From NCBI RefSeq assembly GCF_014898055.3, contig NW_023601433.1:17904141-17968140 (forward strand): a stretch of 64,000 nt of DNA. Direction: 5' to 3'. The translations under genes and the position numbers were made by a program. The stretch's first letter is position 1; each line of letters opens with the position of its first letter. The stretch is from Talpa occidentalis (lineage: Eukaryota; Chordata; Mammalia; Eulipotyphla; Talpidae). Of this stretch, positions 1 through 9,972 are shown piece after piece. The notes under the pieces were generated by a model. It was not told where the DNA came from and searched no databases. It was given only the letters and a program-made list of their open reading frames with translations.

Positions 1-882
1 AACTGAGGCCTTTAAATTTCTCATTAATTCATCATCATTATTGCCATCATTACCACAATCATTCCACTTGCTAAGCCACCTCTTAACCAAGTCAATGTAC
101 ATTTGTAGTACTATGATGTGCTACCAATGTGACCTACAAGAGGGCAGAGTTAGACGTAAATATAAATAAGGAAACAATGAATGAAGCATATCATATGTGT
201 CTTGTCTTATGTCTTTATCTTGGAGAATACAGATAGATGCATGAACAGTAATGGGAATCTTGAAAAGAAATCTTGAAAGAATATTGAAAAGACTGTGTCA
301 TAGGTTGTTGGGATAGTCCATTGCCAAACCAAGGAAATGAAAACATGATTACAAAATTGTAGATCGCACAGAGTGGGGAAGAAGTCATTTTATGACAGAA
401 TCATGTTCCGAAAGAAGACTGGACTGTCTAATAATGAAAATGAATAGGGATGGATGTAAAAGTGTTGCATGTGATTTGAAAAACAATTGTAAAAGAGTGA
501 AGTGGATGGGATCAGTCTCTGGAAAGAGGTCACGGTGAGTCCATGGTAGAAGAATGAAGGGTTCACTCTGCTCTTTGGGGACTCAGCGTGGACCTGTGTC
601 CCCCTCAAGGGGCCATATTATAAGAAAATTGACAAATCTGTGAACATCCAGAGGAGATCCAAACCAGCCTGAGGAAAATCTTCAAGTACTTGAAGGCCTC
701 ACATGGGATGAGGACTGAGTTTTTCTTGTAGAAGTTCATACTGCAGACAGAGGACAGTGGCCTCCAGAGCCAGGTGAAGGGAAGTTTTATCGATGGACCA
801 CGGTTGTTTTGGAGGTGGGTGCATGACATGGTGACACCTGATGGGGGGGGTCCTAATGTTACCTCTGCTAAAATAATAAATG
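1..882. other. Intergenic sequence, no gene seen
   Basis: No repeat, exon or RNA gene was recognised. The short ORFs here lack any recognisable domain and are at chance length for mammalian sequence. Confidence 0.5.
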
Positions 883-1070
883 AGGGCCTCCTGAGTTCAA
901 GCGACACACATGGCGCAGCAGACCTCTCCTGTCTCCCCTGCTGCTCCCCTCAGCAGTGTATTTCAGTAGATCCACCTGTTCTGCTCCCCCACTCTCTCTA
1001 GTGAATCCTCTCACCTTTAGTCTACACCCCCGTTCTTATATGCATAAATAAAAAAATCTTAAAAAAAATT
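883..1070 (+). repeat. tRNA-headed SINE, head region deleted
   Basis: After the first few SINE bases (AGGGCCTCC) the copy jumps to ACACATGGCGCAGCAGACC, so most of the tRNA-like head with its Pol III boxes is missing. The body (CAGCAGTGTATTTCAGTAG) and the AAATAAAAAAATCTT tail are present. Without a head it should be transcriptionally inert. Confidence 0.85.
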
Positions 1071-1076
1071 TAAACA

Positions 1077-1340
1077 GGGCCTCCCTGGTGGCGCAAGGGG
1101 TTAAGACACAACCTATGAAGCTATCCGCAGCCTCTGCAGCACAAGTTCGATTCCTGGCTGGCCAGGAAGCAATGACATGGCACAGCAGACCTCCCCCGAC
1201 TCGCCTGCTGCTCCCCTCAGTAGTGTATTTCAGTCAATCCTCCTGTTCTGTCCCCTACTCTGTCTCTGGTGAATCCTCTCACCTCCCGCACCTCTGGTCC
1301 ATACCCCAGTTCTTGTATGCATAAATAAATCTTTAAAAAA
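1077..1340 (+). repeat. Full-length tRNA-headed SINE (reference copy)
   Basis: This is a representative copy. Its tRNA-like head begins GGGCCTCCCTGGTGGCGCAA, which holds an A-box-like stretch, and is followed by a B-box-like AAGTTCGATTCC. The body contains GGCACAGCAGACCT, CAGTAGTGTATTTCAG and TGTCTCTGGTGAATCCTCTCACC. The tail reads CTTGTATGCATAAATAAATC followed by As. SINEs of this kind are Pol III transcripts mobilised by L1 reverse transcriptase; that role is established for the class and inferred here from the A tail and, in other copies, the target-site duplications. It lies 6 bp downstream of the deleted copy at 883. Confidence 0.92.
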
Positions 1341-2280
1341 ATAAATAAATGATAACAATGTAAATAAAAACATAAAGGGCAGTATTATAAAAGCCAACAT
1401 TTATTTAGAGTTTCTTGTATGCTAAACCATAGTAAATATGTCTATAATTAACAATGAATAATAAAAGTATTTTAATATAAATTAAATTTATGATTGAATT
1501 TATAATTAATCATAGTACACAGGTAATTGATTTCAAACGAGGCTAACTGATGTGCTGTAACCCAGGATCCTCTAGAAGTTCTTCCCTCCAGAGGGACATT
1601 AATGACATTATCTCTAAGCATATTTCCCAAGTCAGGATTATGAATTTGGAAGCTTGAAAAAACACATTCCAAGATGTCACCAGTACTTAATACTGATTCT
1701 TGGGATGATACCGTATTTTCACTTTTTATTTAATCTTGTCTGTATCTGGCGATTTTTTTTTTTTTACAGTGAGCCTATATTACTGTTATAATTTGAAAGA
1801 AGTACTCGTATTGCTTTCTTCTGTGGAAAAGAAAAGGATCTATGAATGGATCCCTCCAAACGTGAGTGAGCTATTTCTAGATGATTCAAATTCTTTTAGA
1901 AATCGAAGTTTCTGAGAATATTTTTTTTTCTTGAAAAATCTTAATGCTCTTATATAATTTCCCCTTTCCACTGAATTAAAGAGTCGTTACATTGAAGAAG
2001 AACGGCGATCTGAAGACAGTTTTACTCCCCTTCCACTGCTCTGTACCATCACCATTCCTTGGGATTCTTTGTGGGTCCTTCAACGTCTTCCCCATCTCAC
2101 TGGCCATCAGTCCTTAGACGCAAACAAAACCTACTGGCTCTCTGATCCTGAGAGAGCAGCTCCACTCTCTGCTAGCTCTCCCCGCCCTGCAGGCCTGGTT
2201 GTCCCCCAAGGTGACAGGCCACCCCAGCCCGGCTCTCCAGCGTGGCCTGGGTCTGGCCCACAGGAAACGCTCCCCTCAGA
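1341..2280. other. Intergenic sequence upstream of CTCF-like site
   Basis: The left part is AT-rich and a fragment near 1395-1450 faintly resembles reverse MIR. From about 2060 the sequence becomes GC-richer. No gene is supported. Confidence 0.45.
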
Positions 2281-2284
2281 ACCG

Positions 2285-2298
2285 CCACTAGAGGGCGC
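2285..2298 (+). promoter_or_regulatory. Candidate CTCF binding site
   Basis: The 14 bases CCACTAGAGGGCGC match the degenerate CTCF core CCASYAGRKGGCRS at all 14 positions. The context (CCG before it, AG after it) is also typical. CTCF is the vertebrate zinc-finger insulator and loop-anchor protein. Occupancy cannot be judged from sequence. The site lies in a small GC-rich stretch and not in a recognised repeat, which favours an old conserved site. Confidence 0.65.
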
Positions 2299-2364
2299 AG
2301 CGCCACTTTACAAACGCGCTTCTCTCTGCGGTCTCAGCCAGGCAGCTCTATTATTGTCAAAGCA

Positions 2365-2830
2365 CATGTCGGCCCCTCCCTAAGCCAAAGCCACAACAAA
2401 GGCTTTGAAGGTCAAGAAAGTAGAGTTAAACGCATCCCCAAGCACAACCGTAAGATCCTCATGTGACTCACCTTTTGGAGGCCTAAGACACTGTGGCTCT
2501 GGAGGCAACCCAAATATCCCAGGAAAGGCACTCCAAGGAGAAACAAGCTTGAGCAAGATACCATCATCAAGTTCCCCCTGGCCGCCAAGTCAGCCAAGAA
2601 CAGAAGACAATAACACACTTGTGTTCATGGTGGATGTCAAGGTCCACAAGCACCAGATCAAACAGTCTGTGAAAAACTCTATGACACTGAAGTGGCTGTC
2701 AACACCCTGAAGAGACCTGATGGAGAGAAGAAGGCATGTATTTGACTGGCTCCCAGCTATGATACCAACAAAATTAGGATCATCTACACTGAGTCAAGCT
2801 AGCTAACTCTAAATATAAACTTTTTCACTA
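2365..2830 (+). pseudogene. RPL23A: RPL23A processed pseudogene
   Basis: The stretch is intronless and resembles the mRNA for ribosomal protein L23a (uL23, large subunit). Recognisable pieces are [12 protein letters not shown] near 2382-2415, [15 protein letters not shown] near 2485-2530, an [13 protein letters not shown] stretch, [19 protein letters not shown] near 2605-2660, and a degraded C-terminus reading KIRII near 2770, where the normal stop codon has become a tyrosine codon. An in-frame TGA near 2463 and a frameshift near 2605 (the second half reads in another frame) destroy the ORF. The N-terminal codons are scrambled. A short 3' UTR-like TATAAACTTTTTCACTACTG follows. This is a typical L1-mediated retrocopy; it is not the functional gene. 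Confidence 0.9.
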
Positions 2831-2848
2831 CTGAAATATAATCACCAT

Positions 2849-3145
2849 TGTAGTGCCGAGTAGACCAGGTAAAAGGAGTCCTGGAGCCCTCGGTGGCTTT
2901 CTCAGGCTTTTATTGAGCTTTACATGTAGCGTGGCAAACAGGTACACAGCAGGCAGCGGGCCGGGGGCCACAAGGCCAACAAGCCTCTAAGCCCCCAGCA
3001 AGTCTTCACTCCAGGCTTCTCTGGCATCTTTCTTCTTTCTCCCCTTCTCTCTCCTGCCTCTTCTGCTTCATTTTCTCTTGGTGACTCTTCAATACTCCTC
3101 CCAAGGGCCACAGAAATAAACAAGACAGCTTGCAACAATGTAACA
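2849..3145 (-). mobile_element. Solo LTR of an endogenous retrovirus
   Basis: Read on the minus strand the segment starts TGTTACATTGTTGC and ends CGGCACTACA. It contains CTCAATAAAAGCCTGAG, a poly(A) signal placed as in R-U5 of gammaretrovirus-like LTRs. At about 297 bp it is short. I see no matching flanking duplication and no adjacent internal retroviral sequence, so it looks like an old solo LTR. The family was not identified. Confidence 0.6.
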
Positions 3146-3204
3146 GGTTTAGGTGCCCCATCAGGCAGGGCAATCCTAACTGCGGGAGGGCAGAAAAACC
3201 TGAA

Positions 3205-3440
3205 AACCCATTTACCCTACAACCATATAATCCAGCAACCCCACTTCTTGGGTATATATCCAAAAGGACTGAAAGTAGGCTCTCAAAGAAATGAATATAC
3301 ACCTCTTGATATGAGCACTATTCACAAGACTCAAGATGGACCCAAGTGTCCATCAAGAGATGAATGAATAAGCAAAAAATATGACACACACACACACACA
3401 CACACACAGGATGAAATATTATAAAACCTTAAAATAGGAA
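3205..3440 (+). repeat. Old L1 ORF2 3'-region fragment with (CA)n
   Basis: Phrases such as ATATAATCCAGCAACCCCAC, TTGGGTATATATCCAAAAG and ACCCAAGTGTCCATCAA are characteristic of the C-terminal part of mammalian L1 ORF2. A (CA)12-type microsatellite at 3384-3408 sits within it. The copy is heavily decayed and 5' truncated. Confidence 0.75.
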
Positions 3441-4160
3441 GGGAAAAAAAAAAAGCACAGGTCAGACACCCTTTACATGAAACAGTTATCAATCTTCCCA
3501 CCCTGGGAGGGACATGCACAGCGCCTCAATCATATCCTCCAGGGACATCTCGTCTAATCACCAACTGCAAATAGTCTAGAGTCTGCAGGTTGAGTCTTGG
3601 GTAAAGGGCAACAGAACTGATTTTAAATATTTCTTTTGCTGATTCTGGCTGGGTGGCCTGCCGCCTGGGTTTGGGAAGTGGAAGTAGTTAACACCTATCT
3701 TCTTGGGGTCTCTAGAAACAAATACTGAAAAGACCCCTGATATATGAAGACTCACATACCCAGAATCTGATGAGTGTGCTGTGCTTATTACACTTACAGG
3801 AAGGAAAGGAAGAAGGGAGGGCATTAGAAAACAGACAGGCTTTAAAATTTTCCTGAGCATCTCTCATGCTCACGGCTGTGCCAAGCTCTTTGAAATACAC
3901 TTAGTGGCATTGTTATTATCTAGGAGTTTACAAGTGGTTTTACAGCAGAAGCTCTAGGGGTGAGGGCACGTGTAGGAGATTACACCTTCAGAGTGGGCAG
4001 TATCCTGGATTAGCTGTTCTAGATGCGTTGCTGCATCTATGATGCAACTGAACTTCCTCTTGTGACTCTGTCATCATCAGCTTCTAATGCAGGAGTAAAC
4101 AAATGACCTGTCATTTTAAAATAACTGCAAGATCAAAAATATTTGAAATTTTAAAAATGA
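3441..4160. other. Intergenic sequence
   Basis: No gene is seen. The stretch around 3850-3930 has weak similarity to a reverse MIR (GTGCCAAGCTCTTTGAAATA), too decayed to call. Confidence 0.4.
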
Positions 4161-4167
4161 AGGGGTG

Positions 4168-4434
4168 GGGCCTCCCTGGTGGCACAAGGGATTAAGCACA
4201 GCACTGTGAAGCTATCTGCAGCTTCTGCAGCATGAGTTCACTCCCTGGCCAGGCAGGTGACCCACATGGTGCAGCAGACCTGTCCTGTCTTGCCTGCTGC
4301 TCCCCTCAGCAGTGTATTTCAGTAGATCTGCCTGTTTTGTTCCCCACTCTATCTCTGGTGAATCCTCTCACCCCCCACATCTCTGGCCTGTACCCCAATT
4401 CTTGTATAAAAATAAATAAATCTTTTTAAAAAAA
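4168..4434 (+). repeat. Tail-to-tail SINE pair, left (host) copy
   Basis: This is a full-length copy. Its A-rich tail was later split by the opposite-strand SINE at 4435-4708, and the rest of the tail (AATAATAAATCTTTAAAAAA) resumes at 4709-4741. Outer flanks AAAAATGAAGGGGTGG (left) and AAAAGTGAAGGGGAGGG (right of the pair) look like the original target-site duplication. Confidence 0.88.
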
Positions 4435-4708
4435 GACTTATTTATTTATGCATACAAGAACTTGTATGCAAAAACTGGGGTACAGGCCAGAGGTGTGGCG
4501 GGGTGAGAGGATTCACCAGAGACAGAGCAGAGCACGGAATAGGCAGACAGACCAAAGTACACTGCTGAAGGGAGCAGCGAGTGAGACAGGAGAGGTCTGT
4601 CCTGTGATGTGGGTTTCCCCCTGGCCGGCCAGGAATTGAACTCGTGCTGCAGTGGTTGCAGATTGCTTCATAGGTTGCATCTTAACCCCTTTGCCACCAG
4701 GGAGGCCC
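4435..4708 (-). repeat. SINE inserted in the tail of another SINE
   Basis: It begins with the reverse tail TTTATTTATGCATACAAG and ends GCCACCAGGGAGGCCC. It sits inside the tail of the + strand copy at 4168. Both sides carry AATAAATCTTT-type tail sequence, as expected for insertion into an A-rich target. A short internal duplication CTTGTATGCA/AACTGGGG is visible at its 3' end. Confidence 0.88.
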
Positions 4709-4799
4709 AATAATAAATCTTTAAAAAATAAAAAAATAAAAGTGAAGGGGAGGGACACCTTTTAAAAATTAGGTGACTCATAGATCACTTCATAACTAA

Positions 4800-5025
4800 A
4801 TAGTCTAGTTCAAATTCCAGATCTGCCAGTTACTAGTTGTATTACCTTGGGGAAGCAACAAAGCCTCTCTCTGTGTCTAATATTTTCATCTATAAAATGA
4901 GAGTGACAGTCCTGTTTTTTGAGATTGCTGTGAGAATTAAATGAGTAAATACATGGAAAGTGCGTAAAATAGCACCTACTACATGATACATACTTGACAG
5001 TGTTAGCTATTGTTGTTATTCTTGA
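4800..5025 (+). repeat. MIR SINE
   Basis: The ancient MIR signatures appear in order: TTCAAATTCCAGATCTGCCA, ACTAGTTGTATTACCTTGGG, TCATCTATAAAATGAGAGTG, then GAGAATTAAATGAGTAAATA and a decayed CACCTACTACATGAT end. Confidence 0.8.
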
Positions 5026-5055
5026 ATAATAATGTGGTCACCATAGTTGTGGTTC

Positions 5056-5579
5056 TGTTGGACTTAAGCGGCCTGTTTGGCCACCATTATTGTTACCTGC
5101 AGTTCTGCATTCCTATACAAGGTTAGAATTGCCCAGTCAATCTGTCATAGCCAAACCTTACAAAGTGCCTTTCGAATCAACCAAGAGCAGAGAGCTTGAT
5201 CACCCTGGGAAAACTATGCACCACTGGGTATGACCAGGAACGCCTGTGGGACCGGGGACCAATGTATGACAAGGCACCCCAGAAGCTGATTGGTGGCATG
5301 CCTTGTTGATAAGATTGGAACCATGGCCAGGGGGTTGGGGTATAGTTTACAACACTTGGTCATCAAGCAGATAAGAATTATCTAGTCAGCAGACTCATGT
5401 CCCCCTAAAGCCCTAGATGACAAAAGCACATTCTTTAGTTTCACCCATTTTTTCTCTTTGTCCTCCACATAACTGATGCTGTATGATTACTTTATCAATA
5501 AAAAGGCCAGGATCTTGCTTGTTCAGCAGCATCCTGCGTTGTGCAGCCTGTTTATCAGTGTGGTGTTGCCGATGCGACA
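5056..5579 (+). mobile_element. Solo LTR of an endogenous retrovirus
   Basis: It starts TGTTGGACTTAAGCGGCC and ends GCCGATGCGACA. A CAATAAAAAGGCCAGG poly(A)-signal region about 80 bp before the end is placed as in an R-U5 boundary. No internal retroviral coding sequence lies on either side, and no clean flanking duplication was seen. It differs from the LTRs at 2849 and 20649. Confidence 0.6.
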
Positions 5580-6330
5580 ATGGCACCATCTTTTTGTATA
5601 TGAACGCTGTGCTTTAGGGTTTGGGTGTAAATCTCCAGGCTTTAATCTTCACCAGGAGTCCAGGACAGGGTGACTAGCACCTGGAGCCTGTGTTGTTGGT
5701 GAGTTAGTTCATTTTCTCTGCAGGCCTTTACCTCTCTGAATGGCACCTGTTCAGTGGGAATGAATTAAGACTCCCTGAAGACACAAGAGGCAGGTGCAGC
5801 TCTCAGGAAGGCCTTTGCTGCCCCAGGGAAGTGGTGGAAGGGGCAAGACAAGGGTCACTCAGTAGAAGCCCAGAGAGCAGAGTCATTATGTCCTGTCAGT
5901 AGGAAAGGTCGAGGGAGTCTCAGGGAGAAGGGCACATTCGCCAGGGCTCCAGCAGGAGAGACATGCGCATTTAAACTGGGATCATTTTAGGAGCACTTAT
6001 TCAAGAGACAGGTGTCGGGGAGTGGCCTGTCCTGGGACCAGAGGCAGCAGGGGGGCCTACTGTTCTTTGGCCTGGGAGGGGGCAGAAACAGAGTCACTGA
6101 AGGGGAAGAGGGGCAGATTAGGACACCTCCAGGGAGGAAGTGGGGGGAAAAGAAACTCTGCTGGTCTCCTTCCTTTGAGCTCCTGCTGGGTCCTCATTGG
6201 CCAACCCCTGAAGGAAGTGTGCAGCCTACCTGCACTGTGCTGGCCACAGCTCCACCCCACCACAGCTTGGAGGGCTTGAGAAGGATGGAGAAAAGGTGGG
6301 TTAGAGCAAAAGGAAGAGCCCCAAAAGAAG
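5580..6330. other. Intergenic, GC-moderate, no gene recognised
   Basis: The 6010-6300 stretch is GC-rich and open in several frames, but the frames conflict and none shows a domain. Confidence 0.4.
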
Positions 6331-6344
6331 TATTATCACTTTTT

Positions 6345-6613
6345 CTTTTTTAAAATATTATTTATTTATTTATACAAGAACTGGGGTACAGATCAGAGGC
6401 ACAGGAGGGTGAGAGAATTCACCAGAGACAGAGCATAGAGCAGAACAGGCAGAAGGACCAAAGACACTGCTGAAGGGAACAGTGGCGAGACAGGAGAGGT
6501 CTGCTGTTCCATGTGGGTTTCTCTCTGGCTGGCGGGGAATCAAACCCACACTGCAGGGGCTGCGGATAGCTTCACGGCGCAGTGCTCAACCCGCTGCGCC
6601 ACCGGGGAGGCCC
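6345..6613 (-). repeat. SINE with target-site duplication
   Basis: Flanked by TATTATCACTT at 6331-6341 and 6614-6624. Head and body are complete. Confidence 0.92.
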
Positions 6614-7044
6614 TATTATCACTTCTTGAGAAAGGGACCCTGTGAGTCAGTGTGTCCCAGGGAGGTGATGGCATGTTAATCCAAGGGATCAGCAGCAGGA
6701 GCTCCAGGGGCCAAGCAGGTCAGCACCTGGTCAGGCCAAGCAGGTGCCAAATGAGCCCAGGGGACAATCAGCAGGCTTGTGGGAACTTGCTGTGCTGAAG
6801 GGAGGGTCCACCTGAGGCAGGGTGTGTCTTCTCTGGGAGCACTGGCTTTTGTCAGGGAGCTACGGACCGGTATTTCATTGTTACAATGAAAAGGCCTTTG
6901 CTCACACGCCAGAGTGCTTAGAAATATGAAGCTCTGAAATCCTCCATGGAGAGTGTTTCTCAAGGTTTTGGACAGATGCTGGGGGCTGGGGCCCTTGGTA
7001 CTGACTCTAGGCCTGGGACAAGGGCAACACGCCTTTTTTGGGGT
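6614..7044. other. Intergenic sequence
   Basis: No gene or clear repeat was recognised between two SINEs. Confidence 0.4.
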
Positions 7045-7431
7045 AAGATTTATTTATTTATGCATACAAGAGCTGGGGTGCAGCCAAGAGATGTGGGGAG
7101 TGAGAAGATTCACCAGAGACAGAGTGGGGAGCAGAACAGGCAGATCTACTACACTGCTGAGGGGAGCAGTGAGTGAGTTAGGAGAGGTCTGCTGTGCCAT
7201 ATGGATAGCTCCCTGACTGGGGATAAAACTCATGCTGTAGAGGCTGGTGATAGCTTCATAGTGCTGCATCTTTTTTTTTTTTTTTTTTTGTGGGACCTTC
7301 GCTGGCAGCCGGGGAACAACCGGTGCTGCAGAGGCTGTGGGCAGCCTCGCAGACCAGCGCTCAACTGCTGCGCCACCAAGGGAGGCCCCCATAGTGCTGC
7401 ATCTTAGCCCCTTGCACCACCAGGGAGGCCC
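7045..7431 (-). repeat. SINE interrupted by a second, head-only SINE
   Basis: The host copy runs from its reverse tail (AGATTTATTTATTTATGCAT) to CACCAGGGAGGCCC. It is split near 7272 by the insertion at 7273-7388. The duplicated host sequence CATAGTGCTGCATCTT flanks the insertion on both sides. Confidence 0.9.
7273..7388 (-). repeat. Head-only SINE insertion
   Basis: A run of about 19 T is followed directly by TGTGGGACCTTCGCTGGCAG, CCGGTGCTGCAGAGGCTG and CGCCACCAAGGGAGGCCC. This is the tRNA-like 5' domain only, about 100 bp, with poly(A) joined straight to it. The usual CT-rich body and AAATAAATC tail are absent. A duplication of host sequence flanks it, so it appears to have inserted in this short form. 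Confidence 0.82.
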
Positions 7432-7589
7432 ACGATACTTCTTTAGTACATGGCATCCAGATGTTTAGAACAAAATGAAAAATTTTGTCCTGGGCAAAGA
7501 ATGGAGCAATTTGAAAAAGGGGAATCCACAGCTGTCAGCAGTGAATGGTAATGTCAAGAGGTAAAGAATGCTCAGGGTCCAAAATGACT

Positions 7590-8080
7590 TTTTGTCCTTC
7601 TCCTTTCTACCCAGCAGCAAATGTAGTCTTTAAAAAACACAAATCTGAACACTCACTCATAGGCTTTGAACTCCCAGAGCTGTGGGAAGAATCGAAACTC
7701 CTTACTCTGCCTGAAGCCCTACGTGATAGCTCCCACACCCGCGGGTCGGTGCGTCCCCACTTCCTTCATGCTTGCCTTCACTCACTGGATTCCATGAGTG
7801 CTCACCATCCCTTTCCTAAACTACCTGCTCTCCCTGTGGAGTGCCCTACAGCAGCGCCGCAAGCTGGAGTCTCCCAGGCCGCTTGATCTAAAATAATTTG
7901 GCCTCCATCTCTGGATGCTTCATCTCAGTTTATAGTTTTTATTTGCTTGCTTAGTTGTTTATTGTGTGTCTTTCCCACAAGAAGACCTGCTTCCTAAAGT
8001 CAGGGTTGAGTTCTGCTTTTTGTTGACTCTCTGTTCCCCATACCTGGCAGGGGTGGATAGGCGGACGAATGACCGAGTCT
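7590..8080 (+). repeat. L2 LINE 3' region
   Basis: It follows the order of the L2 3' end: CTCCTTACTCTGCCTGAAGC, CCCTACGTGATAGCTCC, a TGCCTTCACTCACTGG stretch, then TCTTTCCCACAAGAAGACC, GTTGAGTTCTGCTTTTTGTT and CCCCATACCTGGCAGGGG. It is ancient and diverged. Confidence 0.65.
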
Positions 8081-8891
8081 TTTTTCTGCTTGCATTAGAA
8101 AACTATGTTACTTAACGTAGGTCTTGTTTGGGTTTGGGTCTGCCACACATTGCTAAAGAATTTTTGGCATTTCATTTACTCCCACGGACAGCACACAAAG
8201 ACCCCTCAGTCAGTACCATCCCGGAGCCCGCCCAGGTCACTTTCATGAATTCAAAAGCAGTTTACCAGTGGTTTCAGGGTGCTGGGGCTGACTTTTTGTG
8301 CATATATGAAAGAAGCTGCAAACATATGTCTCCATCTTGGGATGCTACCTTCAGTGGATCCAGTAAAATAAATAAAAAGAGAGAAGGCTGAGATTCTATG
8401 AACAGATAAAAGTTTGAGGGATGCAGCAAGCCAGGCCCCATCCGGCCCCCAGTCGGAGCCCAGAGGGGGATCCAGCTGCAGCGGGGCAAACCACGGGCGC
8501 AGGGAAGTGCCCTTCTGATGGGCCATTTTAGAACAGGGATCTCTGCATCCAAAATCCACCTAGACTGTGTGGAACTGCGAAAGGGCTGCCACCACAGCCA
8601 GAGGTGAGCTGAAAAGCCCCCACAAGCCAGGCCCCACCTGGCAGAGAGTCTGAGCCCAGAGGGGCATCCAGTGATTTGGAGCCCAGCAGGCAATCCAGTC
8701 ACTGCCAGGGCAGTCTGTGGGACCTCAAGACCCACATCTGGAATTAAACAAATACAGAAGGAGGAGATTTTCTGGGACAGCGACCATTAACATATCCGTA
8801 GTACCACTGCCATATTGGACTTCTGGCATAACAGTTTTGGACTCGATTGGACCACCAGTTTCCGACATCCCAGAAAGAGCACACCAGAGAG

Positions 8892-9870
8892 ATGCCAGCC
8901 AGTACCAGCAACACAGTGTCCCAATGCATAGGACAAATTAGTAAACAAGCAGCAGGGAGAAGAAAAATTACAAGCAACCAAGCATGTCCCCAGGAAAAAG
9001 ACACACCACAAAAAGACAATCAAACACCAGACTGCAACAACAGTGACTTAGAGGAACTTATGAGTCTTCCTGCTAGAGAATTTAAAGTCTCTGTGATTAA
9101 AAAACTGAAAGAAATTGGAAATGATATGGGAAAAATAACCAACGACTAGAAGAATGAAAGTGAGTCCCTAAAGAGAGAAGTAAAAGAAATGCAGGAGATC
9201 AAAGGATTAATGGAGGCACTAAAGAACTCTGGGAAAAGCAATGAAAGCAGAATAGATGAAATGGAAGAACGAATAAGTACTCTCAAAGACACAGAAATAA
9301 AAAGAACCAAAGCAGAAAAGTAAAGAGAAGTATGAATGAAAAAGAATGAAGAAAGACTTCGGGAACTGTCTGACTCCATGAGGAAAGGAAATATAAGAGT
9401 TTTAGAAATTCCAGAAGGAGAGGAGAGAGAAATAGGAACAGAGAAAATATTCAAGGAAATAATTGAAGAGAACTTCCCAAACATGAAGAAGGAGCTGAAA
9501 ATAGGCATACAAGAAGCAAGAAGGACACCAAACCTCTATGATGAAAGGAAAAATACAGCAAGACACATAATAGTAAAGCTCCCAAGAATCCAAGACAAGG
9601 AAAAAATAATGAAGCTGACAAAGAGGGAAGAAACAGATAACATACAAAGGAAAACCAATCAGGCTGATATCAGAATTCTCTGAAGAAACACTACGGGCAA
9701 GGAGAGAGTGGAGGGACATAGTCAACAAACTCCAAGACAACAAACGCCAACCAAGAATACTCTATCCCACAATGCTCTCCTTCCCCTGTGAAGAAAGAAT
9801 AAGGACCTTCCCAGACAAACAGAAACTCTGGAATTTCATTATGACTAAACCCCAAAAAAATATTACAAGG
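8892..9870 (+). pseudogene. L1 ORF1p, disrupted
   Basis: ORF1p is the trimeric RNA-binding chaperone of L1. An ATG at 8892 opens MPASTSNTV; an earlier in-frame ATG at 8847 also exists. The middle is lysine/glutamate-rich coiled-coil-like sequence (residues about 60-150). The RRM region begins near 9376 (NIRVLEIPEGEE) and contains FPNMKKELKI. The C-terminal domain motif ETLRARREW lies near 9690, with PRILYPTML and FPDKQKLWNF after it. In-frame stops at 9147, 9321 and 9333 break the N-terminal half, and a frameshift between about 9560 and 9660 separates the RRM from the C-terminal domain. Confidence 0.88.
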
Positions 9871-9972
9871 AGTCCTAAAGCCAGAACCAACAGAGGGATG
9901 AATAAGAACAAAACAAGACCAAAAAAAAAATTATTAAAAAAAAACAATAAAACCAGAGAAAAGACAAATAAA

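Noticed and set aside
1077..1160. tRNA-like heads of the SINEs as possible functional tRNA genes.
   Set aside because: They keep a B-box-like motif but lack a foldable cloverleaf and are fused to the SINE body.
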